Assembly (NCBI GenBank): GCA_021464525.1
Contig: JADRCO010000251.1
Location: forward strand, 1 to 40,951
DNA: 40,951 nt
From: Rhizophagus sp. LPA8_4_AMF
Taxonomy: Eukaryota; Glomeromycota; Glomeromycetes; Glomerales; Glomeraceae
Direction of reading: 5' to 3'
Position 1 is the stretch's first letter, and every line of letters starts with the position of its first letter. Shown here piece after piece: positions 9,972-18,961 of this stretch. The notes below the pieces were generated by a model. The model did no database searches and was not told the origin of the DNA. It was given only the letters and a program-made list of their open reading frames with translations. The translations under genes were made by a program, and so were the position numbers.

Positions 9972-11910
9972 CGTTACACAAATTCGTACAGATCAGACAA
10001 TACACAACATAGGTAAGCAATATATGAATAATTCAACATGCAATATGTTTAACATTATAACACAATTTGATATGAATAATACGTATATGAAATGATTAAG
10101 GTTAGTTAATAATCCAATAATGAATTCGTAACATAGTAATATTAGAGAAAAAAAAACATTTTTTTAATTCACGATATGGATGAATATTTAAGTTAATTCT
10201 TTTTAAGATATAGAACCATTATATTTTTATCGATAAGAAATTTATTTTCGTTTATTATGAATCACTATAAATTAGTATAATTATATATCGATATATTACA
10301 TAAAATTATGTTGCGCTCAGCGCATGCGAAAGAAATTTCAAATTTCAGTTTACTACTACTCGTATAAATCATAGGCTTTGGAATGACACATCAGGTTTAA
10401 CCCTTTCTGTCATATTTCATACACATATGCATAAAAACCATATGAAATATGCATCGAAATTATCTAAATTTAGCAATTAGTTAATTATTTATTTACTTAT
10501 TATATTGTTATTTTTGTTTGTGTTTTTATGTGTGAAGCAACAGGGTACGCCTGACAAATTAATTTGAACAAGTATTCCAAGTATTAATGGATTGATTTGC
10601 GGCACGATAATTTGATAGATTTGTGATTTTCCTTTTATTGCGTATCATTTTAAATGTATTGTATAGTAACGATATGAACGATATGTAATAAATTTTATTT
10701 TATACGATTTAATTTTTCATTTTCTAGATAAGAAGCTGAAATTTATTTTAAAATCCTGGAAATCAAAGCAAAACGTAGGAATTTTAATTTAATTTAATCT
10801 TTTCCTAATGAATAAAAAAGAAAGAAACCGACTTCCTTCTAAATAATGGAAAAAAGAAAAATTCAAAAAAAAAAGCTTGAATGAAACTTTACAAGCGTGT
10901 TATTATGCGTGATAGCTGGATTTTATATTCTTAAAAATTTCTTTTTTTAAAATAAAGGAAAACTAAGTCATACTTAACGAGATATTTAATACTTTGTATA
11001 CACTTTTTACAAAGCTCAACGTTCATGACTCCTGTTGACATAAAGGTAAATAGGTGACATGTTCAGAACATATAATTTTGACAATGTTTGGCGTGATCAG
11101 TTAATCGCACAGCGAAAGAAATAGCATGCAATAAGTTAGTACTGCAGAATTGAATAATAACGACGTATAGCTCAGATTGTATAATTAGTATTAACTGCAT
11201 AATTGGTTAGTATTAAACAGTTAATGTGCGTAATCATACTTTTAATGCAGGTTAAAAGTTTCAACAATAATCGTTATTCTATTGGCTTGCAGCTTGCTGT
11301 ATGTAAGTAGGCGGCAACAAGGAATTTGTTGACTTATTATTATAATTAAAAAACGATTGGCTTTTGTTCTAGATTCTAGAACCACAATAATATTTATTAC
11401 GAAGGAAATAAAATAAACATTCAATAAACATTAATTAGCTTTTGGTTCTACAGTATATATTATATCATAGCGCTCATATTTAAAAGCGTTTCAACATGTA
11501 TATTACTTACTACTAAATACAAAGGTGCCGAGAAGATAATATTATAAATCCCGGATTATTTGTAGTTGGTTTATGATAACATTACGTGTTTATATTAAAT
11601 TATAAGTTCATTGTAATTTAGACAAATTATGGCTGAATTATTCCAAGCTTTGACAAGTTTCCGATTTAAAATTTTCAATTTTTTTTACATTCTCGTGAGG
11701 GGTTCATTATTCCATATAATGAACTTAATTCGATTGGAAGTTCCAATTTGTTTCAATGTAGTGAAAATTACAAAAGAATAAAAAATTCTTTGAGACTGTT
11801 AACCTTCTTTTATATATACTAAAAGTTGGATAAATTTGGAAATTTTAAAAATATAGCAAATGGAATATTTTTTATATTACCTTGATTATTCTTAATTAGT
11901 AAAAATTCAG
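9972..11910. other. Long intergenic region A2-A3
   Basis: No gene is supported. The region is AT-rich with scattered short ORFs lacking codon or motif support. No class B remnant facing A3 was found on the minus strand. Confidence 0.45.
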
Positions 11911-12385
11911 CATGATAGAGAATCTTTAATTTTCATTAATGTCTTGATTTCAACTAATTTGGTAATTTAATTTGCAGATCTTTAATTAGCTGCATCTAGA
12001 AAAAAATGTCCGGCATTACGTCACGTGGATTTCGTGATATACATTTTTTTATAGGCTGGGAAATTAAAATCAGAATGATAGAGAATCTTTAATTTTTATT
12101 AATGTCTTGATTTCAACTAATTTGGTAATATATTTTGCAGATCTTTAATTAGCTGCATCAGCGTAACCTTGTCACGGAATGACCGGCATTACGCAAATTG
12201 AAGTGTGGCACATGTGACAGATAGTGCGTGACAAATAGAATTTTAAATTTAAAAATGGAAAAACGGAGGAGAGTGACAGCGGTGATATATATTTTCAATT
12301 AAAATCAGAATGATAGAGAATCTTTAATTCTCATTAATGACTTGATTTCAACTAATTTGGTAGTATTATTTGCAGATCTTTGATC
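11911..12385 (+). repeat. Three-copy repeat upstream of A3
   Basis: GATAGAGAATCTTTAATT, then TCTTGATTTCAACTAATTTG, then TTTGCAGATCTTTAATTAGC occurs at about 11911-11996, 12072-12159 and, slightly diverged, 12307-12385. Linkers between copies also repeat (CCGGCATTACG at 12010 and 12183; GTGATATA before copies 2 and 3; ATTAAAATCAGAATGATAGA at the start of copies 2 and 3). This is therefore a tandem array of about 2.5 larger units. A CACGTG lies at 12022-12027. The last copy ends just before the A3 TATA box. Confidence 0.8.
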
Positions 12386-12388
12386 GAA

Positions 12389-12395
12389 TATATAA
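12389..12395 (+). promoter_or_regulatory. TATA box of A3
   Basis: TATATAA lies about 70 bases before the A3 ATG and follows directly on the third copy of the upstream repeat. Confidence 0.5.
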
Positions 12396-12464
12396 GCTGT
12401 TTCCCTATATTAAAAATTAATTTTCTTCATCAGACAGAAATAATAAGTATATGAAATTTTAAAA

Positions 12465-13554
12465 ATGTCAAAAGTACAAATTTTCTTGAATACTGAAGAT
12501 CCTTCAGAACGATTATACGTCGTCGCTCTTGCACTTAAGACTCATACATTCTTTAACATTAAAATATCATCTCCAAAAGAAATAATAGGAAAATATGAAG
12601 GTTCCTTAAAGAATGGCTATATGATTTTTATGGTTGATTGTAACGAAGCATTTAAAATTGCAAAATCAGAAATAAATTTTCGTAAAAATTCTGAATGCTT
12701 TAAAGATTTTTCATCACTTTGGGCCAAAGCCCCCAAAAAAGTTAAAAATGAATATAAACAGGTCTTTATTAATTATAGAAAATTAATACCAATAAATCAA
12801 AATTTTATTGCGTTTCATTATCAAGAAAATGGGAGTAAAAATATCAATGAAAAACTCATTTTAGAAAATTCCAAGGTTCAAGATGATTCGTTCAACAACA
12901 GCTTTAATTCTCAACCAGAGATTACTCAATTTGAAAATTTCGAAAATATATTGAACCAAAATAATTCATCTAATCACTTTTTTCAATCTACTGGCAATGT
13001 TGATTTTGCAAACAATATTTTAGAAGGGAATGAAAATTTGTTTCATTTAGGTATGTGCTTATGTATGTTAATTATTTTTTAAATCTTTAATTCTCTTAAC
13101 ATTAATGAATAACTTTAATTCTCAGTTCGATTTGAAAATTCTGATGAGTCTAATATTATAAACAACGCGAATTATCAACCAGAAACTTCTCAATTTGAAG
13201 CAGCTCTAGTTCAAAATAGTTATAACGACATTATTCCTGACAAAACTGGTATTGCAGAGGAGAATGGGAATTTGTTTTACTTAGGTATATGTGAAACAAA
13301 ATTATTTATATTATTTGATGAATTCAACCAATATCCCACTAATTTGAAAATTTCGATATTATATTAATTTAGACTCAAATAACTTGGTTTCTCAACCGGA
13401 AGCTATTCAATTTGAAAACTTTGAAGCTACGTTAGGTCAAAATAATTCACTTAATAAGACAAATAATTTCATTCAACCAGAATTTATTCAATATAATACT
13501 GTTTATTTAGGTAAGCCAGCGTTATTTTATTTTTGTTACAAAGATTCGTGTTGA
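12465..13554 (+). CDS. Class A HMG-box-like protein A3 with reiterated tail exons
   Basis: Exons 12465-13050, 13126-13284 and 13373-13554 give 308 residues, both introns phase 1. The N-terminal block spans residues 14-40 (ERLYVVALALKTHTFFNIKI). The HMG-like core spans about 44-108: NGYMIFMVDCNEAFKIAK, FSSLWAKAP, KKVKNEYKQVFINYRKL. Tail repeats include PEITQFENFENILNQNN, PETSQFEAALVQNS and PEAIQFENFEATLGQNN. Exons end in ENENLFHLG and ENGNLFYLG before GT; a third NTVYLG also sits before GT, but no good acceptor follows at a sensible distance, so I read through to TGA at 13552. It has no class B partner facing it; its upstream region is the three-copy repeat. DNA binding is inferred from the fold only. 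Confidence 0.72.
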
Positions 13555-14776
13555 TCGATATGAATCTATTAAAGATTATGAACATGTTCAATCTTTCGGT
13601 TCCGCACCTTTATATGATTAAGAATTAATTATTTATTTTATGATTTTACTCATTTATATAATATATAGACATAAAAATAGGTGTATCTAGTAATATTTCT
13701 TAAATTAATTTTTTACGCTTTATAAATTCAATATTTTTTCTTCTTTTCACTTTATGGTTTATTCATTCATAACTTAATAAATTTAAGATATCGAAATTTA
13801 TCATAATATATACACATTATTTTTGTAATTAAACGACAAATTTTGTTAATTAATGGGAGCAAAAGCGGTACAAGATTTTTAAAATTAAATCGATCTCTTT
13901 AGTAATAATATTTAGTGTTTTCATGAGAACTGAGAAGCGAGAGTACGTTAAACTAACAAACCTATTATCAAATTTCAGAATTATAGAAAGTAGTATTCTC
14001 AACAAATCGCTTTGATGACAATTTTATACATTGACTAAATAACTTAACAAAAATATTTTACATTATTGATCAGTAATGCAGGTAAATATGCTTGCAGACT
14101 TTTTGTAAATTATTACAAATGTAACCGGAATCAGCAAAATATAGTATTAGGAATCTCTTCATCTGTAGTGCAGGCAAATTGTTCTGTTGAGATTTAAATT
14201 TTTGTGTAATAAATTGTTCTGCCTGCGAATATTTGAAAATTTTTAAATTTTTGCATATGTTCAACATGTGAGATTAAATAACTAGCTTGCTATCTTAGAA
14301 CTCTTAATTTTCACATGTAATCGAAAGAAAGATTTTGTTATGGAAAGTTAGGATACGAAATGAAATAAACCAAAGTTTATAAAAAACCAAGTAATTTTAT
14401 TTTTATAGATAATAATAATGTCATCAAAAAATTGAACGATATCTGCGTTGATATTGATCAAAAAGTATACATATGTTTTTACATATATCGACGTTTTAAA
14501 CTACGATACTAATTACATATGTTTTTTTTACATATGTCGATGTTTTTTAAATATGTTGTGCCTTAAATTTAAAGATTTAGGAATAAATCTTTAAAAAATC
14601 CAATAGTGGAAGTTATGCTTATCATAATATAAATTCATAGTGTATAATATAAATTCATAGTGTGTAAAATTAATTAATCTAAATCATGGTGTTATAATCT
14701 AAAACATAGTGTATAAAATAATGTGCTTATTTGCTATTTTCTTATTGTGGTCAATATATACGTTGTACCCCATACT
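13555..14776. other. Intergenic region A3-B2 (convergent) with short repeats
   Basis: No gene is supported. A near-duplicate segment TACATATG...TCGACGTTTTAAA occurs at about 14466-14500 and again at about 14513-14551. A run of variants of AAATTCATAGTGTATAATAT lies at about 14628-14720. The ORF near 14070-14267 on the minus strand has no family resemblance and I do not call it. Confidence 0.45.
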
Positions 14777-15387
14777 TTAGTAATATTTACGGTTGATGAT
14801 GAATTGAATAATAAATCTGAAAATTTTAGACCGGCCTCTTGAGACTTGACGATTGTCTTGATTATTCTTCTTGATTCTTGAAATAAATGTGATATCGATG
14901 TTATATATCTGATACATTGAGATTGGAAATTCGCTCATAACTAATTTATTTGTGTGAAAATTTTAATTAATATTATTAACATTTTGATACTATCAGTTTG
15001 TATATTTAAATAGTTACCTAATTTAAACTGAAAAGCAAGTTTTTCGTATTCAAAATGAATTTGTTTATCAGCACTATTCCAAATTTTCCGAATTTCCGTG
15101 CTTTGTCTAACTCTTCTCCTAATACGTCTTTGCCTATATTGCTTAGAAGATTGAATTATAATTTTTTGAGCTGCTAAATAGTGGCAATAAAAAAGTAGGT
15201 ATCCGTTTGCGTTTTCTACTCGTACGTTATTAGGTATTGTTAAACACTGTAATTCAATAATCGAAGGGGGAAATTTCCACATCAAAAATTCGCAATTTGG
15301 CTTAAGAACCAGAATGTTTCTATTATGGTGCTTATCGAATTTTATTAATGTTCTAGTAAAGTAGTTTGTAGGAACTAATATGGACAT
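14777..15387 (-). CDS. Class B HMG-box-like protein B2
   Basis: Exons 15018-15387 and 14777-14940 give 177 residues; the intron is GT-AG and phase 1, as in B1. Residues 23-39 are the class B block (NRNILVLKPNCEFLMWKF), almost identical to B1. Residues 59-120 are HMG-like: ANGYLLFYCHYLAAQK (helix 1), a strongly basic loop RQRRIRRRVR (85-94) suited to DNA contact or nuclear import, and IRKIWNSADKQIHFEYEKLA (helices 2-3 with Trp and E-Y). Exon 1 ends F-K-L-G before GT. Exon 2 is unrecognised, with a basic C-terminus. ATG at 15387 is chosen; upstream on this strand is a TATA-like site. It is divergent from A4 across 420 bp. Function beyond probable DNA binding is unknown. Confidence 0.65.
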
Positions 15388-15474
15388 TATTCCTACTCAT
15401 ACATTAAAGAATTTCTTAAAAAAAAAAAAGAACTTTGTTAGGATTCAGTGATTCAGTTCAGGTTCCGACCATCG

Positions 15475-15487
15475 TATTTAAATTATA
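15475..15487 (-). promoter_or_regulatory. TATA-like site of B2
   Basis: TATAATTTAAATA on the minus strand lies about 88 bases before the B2 ATG, in the B2/A4 shared promoter. Confidence 0.35.
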
Positions 15488-15743
15488 GATTGGTTATTCG
15501 TTTATAGAAAGATCATCTAAAATGTTTAAAAATGATGATTAAATTTTTTTTCTCATTTAACCTAAGATAACTAAATTAGGTGCGTTATTATATCAAATAA
15601 CAAATAGTTTAATCAGATCAATATGATACATAAACCAGACATTTAATTCCCTGGTTTCAACTTTTTTGTAAAATGTGTAACATTATGTAGTTTTGTGCAA
15701 GTTATGTGATATGCAATCGCATATTCTAATCATTTCTAATGCG

Positions 15744-15751
15744 TATATAAA
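15744..15751 (+). promoter_or_regulatory. TATA box of A4
   Basis: TATATAAA lies 57 bases before the A4 ATG, at nearly the same distance as in A2. Confidence 0.55.
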
Positions 15752-15807
15752 TTCGAAGTTAAAAATTAGGTTCTCAAAATATTTTATCATTACTATGATA
15801 ATAAGAA

Positions 15808-16465
15808 ATGGTCGAGCCACCACCAACAATTTATCTTGATGAGAATGGACCTTCTAAAAACATTCTTGTTCTTGACCATAAATATAATAAGTTCTTAAGT
15901 ATTAAAATTTCAACCGCAAGAGAAATTTACGATCGTAATTATAGAGACATACTAAATTCTTACATGATATTTAGTATCGATTGCTGCGCTGGATTTAATT
16001 TAGCAAAATCGAATAAAAACTATAAACAGTTTTCATATTCTCCTAAAGATATATCTCTTCTTTGGGAAAACTCTCCAAAAGACGTAAAAGATGAATATGA
16101 GAAAATTTATATAGGTTTCAAAAATTTCAAACCTAAAGTTAAAAAATTCGTTATGTGTGACCCTTCAGAAAAAAACGGGAAGAATTGTAGTAAACCGACT
16201 AAACCGTCCAAAACTAAAAATTCGGGTGATCAACTCAATATCAATACTACTACTATACCTTCTAACTTGATGGAATCAATATTTAACTATGAAGAGGAAA
16301 ATGGGATCATCCCGAATTTAGGTACGTTTATTACGAAATAATTTTTGTTTTTATATTTTGTACTAGTTACTCGTATTGACTTTTTTTTTTTATTGAAATT
16401 TGCAAGATCCTTGTCATTCGGAGTATTACTCACTATACAATAATTCATCTAAAAAAATGAAATGA
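15808..16465 (+). CDS. Class A HMG-box-like protein A4
   Basis: Exons 15808-16321 and 16407-16465 (phase 1) give 190 residues. The N-terminal block (SKNILVLDHKYNKFLSIKIS, residues 16-35) is the class A copy most like class B (compare NILVLKPNCEFLMWK in B2) and links the two classes. The HMG-like core spans about 44-110: ILNSYMIFSIDCCAGFNLAK, ISLLWENSP, KDVKDEYEKIYIGFKNFKPK. The tail is short: one unit ending EEENGIIPNLG directly before GT, then a terminal exon of 19 codons ending in KKMK. The exon 2 acceptor (TTTGCAAG) has a good pyrimidine tract; read-through would instead add only F-I-T-K. It is divergent from B2 and convergent with A5. Confidence 0.68.
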
Positions 16466-17440
16466 AAAAACATTTTGATTTTTTTCGAAAATCAAATTCT
16501 AAATTCGCAAATCGTAAATTTTAAATTCGATTGGTCTTATGGCTTAGCCATACGTGTTTTAGTGTGCTTATGATTTTTATGGACGCAAAAAAAATAAGCT
16601 AGTTATTAACAATTTATCTTATGACTCAAATTTGTTAGAAAATGATTTCGTATATAATGCCGATGGTTTATCACCATCATTTTAAGATTTATGGCGCAGC
16701 AAAGGGTTAGCGTCACGTTAAATAAGTATATAAAAAAAAATAATCAAGAAAGTATATTGAATTAAAATTTCTTATATCAATTTCAAAAGCAAATATTGGG
16801 CTTTATTGCTTTATTATACTGTATATTAAGGAATTTCTAGATTTAATGGACATCGTTTTTGAATTATCATAATTACTAATCAAAAAAAAAAAATAAAAAA
16901 AAAAAAAAATTAAAGAAAAAAAAAAAAAAATAAAAAAAAAAGATAAAAAAAAAAAATTAAGCTGAAAATATCAATATTATAAACTACTCGATTTTTATAA
17001 ATTAATAATGGGATTTTCAGCTTGTCTAATCTAAACCTTTTAAAAGCGCGGAGAAAAGTCTGGATAATGTTTGAAACGGTGATAATTATACTGCAAATAA
17101 TGCGTTTGGCTATGCATGTTTTTTCCTCAATTCCATGTTTAAGTAATTCATAAAAAAAATATTGTTACATTATCATAATAGCAAGCTATTCTAATTTGAT
17201 TAAAATAGTCCCGACTCGAATCCTCTTTTCGGTGTTAACATACAATGTTATTTTTTTTTATTTTATTCATAGTGAATAATAAAATGTAGGAATATAAAAT
17301 TTTACTGATCTGTTCATGCTGCCGTAATGTTACTCCACAGGCTCAAATATATTAAATAATTGAGTAAATAAAAATAAAAAAAAAAAGAAGAAACCCTCTG
17401 TTTAATATTTAAACTTGATTCAAGGACTATGTAATGAAAA
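16466..17440. other. Intergenic region A4-A5 (convergent)
   Basis: The region is AT-rich with no supported gene. It includes the A-rich tract below. CCGACTCGAATCC at about 17211 resembles a tRNA B box, but no A box or cloverleaf could be fitted. Confidence 0.4.
16882..16956 (+). repeat. A-rich low-complexity tract
   Basis: About 75 bases are nearly pure A, broken by single T or G bases. It may be an expanded simple repeat or the poly(A) end of an inserted copy. No target duplication was recognised. Confidence 0.7.
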
Positions 17441-17640
17441 TCAACACATATTCCCAAAATAAATTTCCTTTCGGATAATAATAAAGATGGGTTGGTTATT
17501 TAACTTCAGTCGTTCATAACAGGACATACTTCTGGAAGAGTCGACATATTCGCATCCTTACAAAAATTCAAATAAAGAAGATAATATTTATGTAAATAAT
17601 AGTTCCGAAATATAATTTAAGACGCAAATGTAATTTTTTT

Positions 17641-18486
17641 TTAATAGCTCATACCCAAGTTATAATCCATATTATAAGCAGCATTATCGGATGAAAGATA
17701 TTGTAGTTGAGGAATATAGTCTATGTTATTAAATATAACTTCAGAACTTTCAAACTGATTAGTCTCTGAGATTAAGTCATTAATATTAAATTGATCAAGT
17801 GTAGTTTCAGAATTGTCAAATTCTGGTCCTTGAGGAATTAAGTCATTCGATAAATTATATATATTATTATCCAATACCTCAGTATTTTCAAATTGAATTG
17901 TTGGATTCATATCATTTGTGTTACTATTATCAATATCTAATATAGCTTCGAGTTCTGGCTCGTCGTACTGAGATTGAGAAGTCAAGCAATTTATATTATC
18001 AGATAAATAATTCTGATCCTGTATAATCTCAGGATTTTCGATTTCTGATTGAAAAATGTTACGCAGATTAACTTGGTCGTAGGTAAATTCGGAATTTCCG
18101 AATTCTAGTTCGCTACTTTTATTTTCTTGGGGATAGCAAGTAATGAAACTGAGTTTTTTTGGTTTCAATTTTTTAAATTCTATAAAAACTTGCTCGTATA
18201 CGTCTGTAACATCCTTGGGTGAAATTTTCCAAAGAAATGAAATGTTTTTAAAAGATCCAGAATTTTTTCGAAATTTATCATTTGATTTTGCTTCACTGAA
18301 TGCTTCGCAAAAATCAATCCTAAATATCATAAATGCATTAAGTATATCTTTATAATTCCGATTGACTAATTCCCCAGCTAAAGATATCTTAACATTCAAG
18401 TAACAATGAGTATCACTGTCAAGAGCAAGGACATGTAGCCTATTCGATGGTTCAGTATTATCCAAAAGAATTTTTATATTTGGCAT
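17641..18486 (-). CDS. Class A HMG-box-like protein A5 with long repeat tail
   Basis: As one exon this is 281 residues from ATG at 18486, where MPNIKILLDNTEPSNRL aligns with the A2 start; the frame stays open further upstream but has no ATG there. The N-terminal block spans 12-34. The HMG-like core is about 47-110: ILNAFMIFRIDFCEAFSEAK, ISFLWKISP, KDVTDVYEQVFIEFKKLKPK. Residues 126-257 hold about six degenerate units, among them EFGNSEFTYDQVN, QFENTEVLDNNIYN, EFDNSETTLDQFN and QFESSEVIFNN, in uninterrupted coding sequence, unlike the intron-split A2 and A3. The ORF ends MDYNLG then GTATGAG, the class splice pattern. An alternative model ends exon 1 at 17655 and adds 17441-17556, giving 315 residues. 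It is divergent from B3. Confidence 0.72.
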   Translation of the reverse strand: MPNIKILLDNTEPSNRLHVLALDSDTHCYLNVKISLAGELVNRNYKDILNAFMIFRIDFCEAFSEAKSNDKFRKNSGSFKNISFLWKISPKDVTDVYEQVFIEFKKLKPKKLSFITCYPQENKSSELEFGNSEFTYDQVNLRNIFQSEIENPEIIQDQNYLSDNINCLTSQSQYDEPELEAILDIDNSNTNDMNPTIQFENTEVLDNNIYNLSNDLIPQGPEFDNSETTLDQFNINDLISETNQFESSEVIFNNIDYIPQLQYLSSDNAAYNMDYNLGMSY

Positions 18487-18575
18487 ATTATTAATAAGGG
18501 AGGTATTTATTATTTTGTCACAAGAAAGAAACGAAATGGTTTTATACAATCTTAAATTATATCACATGACTGTAT

Positions 18576-18753
18576 CACCAACAAATTTCTCCCCCACGTG
18601 ACCTGAAAATATTCATCACCGGAATCACACCCCACCGCGTTTTCACTGTTTATATTTATCTGAGGGACTTGTACCTCCCAAAAAAATTTTTTTCACTTCC
18701 CATTAAATGTCACCGGTCACGTGGGGGAAATATTAATTGTAAACTTGTTGGTG
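18576..18753. promoter_or_regulatory. Inverted repeat with paired CACGTG boxes in the A5/B3 promoter
   Basis: The left arm CACCAACAAATTTCTCCCCC, continuing ACGTGACC (18576-18603), is repeated inverted at 18715-18753 as GGTCACGTGGGGGA...TTGTTGGTG; the right arm has about 11 extra bases. Each arm has a CACGTG E-box (18595-18600 and 18718-18723), and TCACATGA-like sequence lies just outside at about 18562. CACGTG is bound by bHLH or bHLH-Zip factors such as Cbf1/USF. The symmetry suits a two-way promoter; its regulator is unknown. Confidence 0.65.
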
Positions 18754-18904
18754 TTACTACGGTAAATGTAATTAATTTTGTACAATTCCTAATATAGAAA
18801 TATCAAACGAAATATAAACTAATATTTTAATAATGTCCTTGAAATTTCCATTTGTAATCTGTGCTATTTTATTGAGTAACGTTATACTAACGTTAAAAAT
18901 TTAT

Positions 18905-18916
18905 TATATATTTAAG
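18905..18916 (+). promoter_or_regulatory. TATA-like site of B3
   Basis: TATATATTTAAG lies about 46 bases before the B3 ATG. Confidence 0.4.
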
Positions 18917-18961
18917 AAGTTTTATTTAAAAAACATTCGAAAAACAAACTTTACTGAATAA

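Noticed and set aside
13511-13543. Third intron of A3 after NTVYLG
   Set aside because: The nearest acceptor would give a 33-base intron, too short; read-through to the same stop is preferred.
14070-14267. Minus-strand ORF of 65 codons
   Set aside because: No conserved motif; not a class B partner for A3.
17205-17230. tRNA B-box-like CCGACTCGAATCC
   Set aside because: No A box or acceptor/anticodon stems could be paired at the right distances.
18143-18355. Plus-strand ORF of 70 codons
   Set aside because: It is antisense to the HMG-like core of A5, whose frame has clear family conservation.
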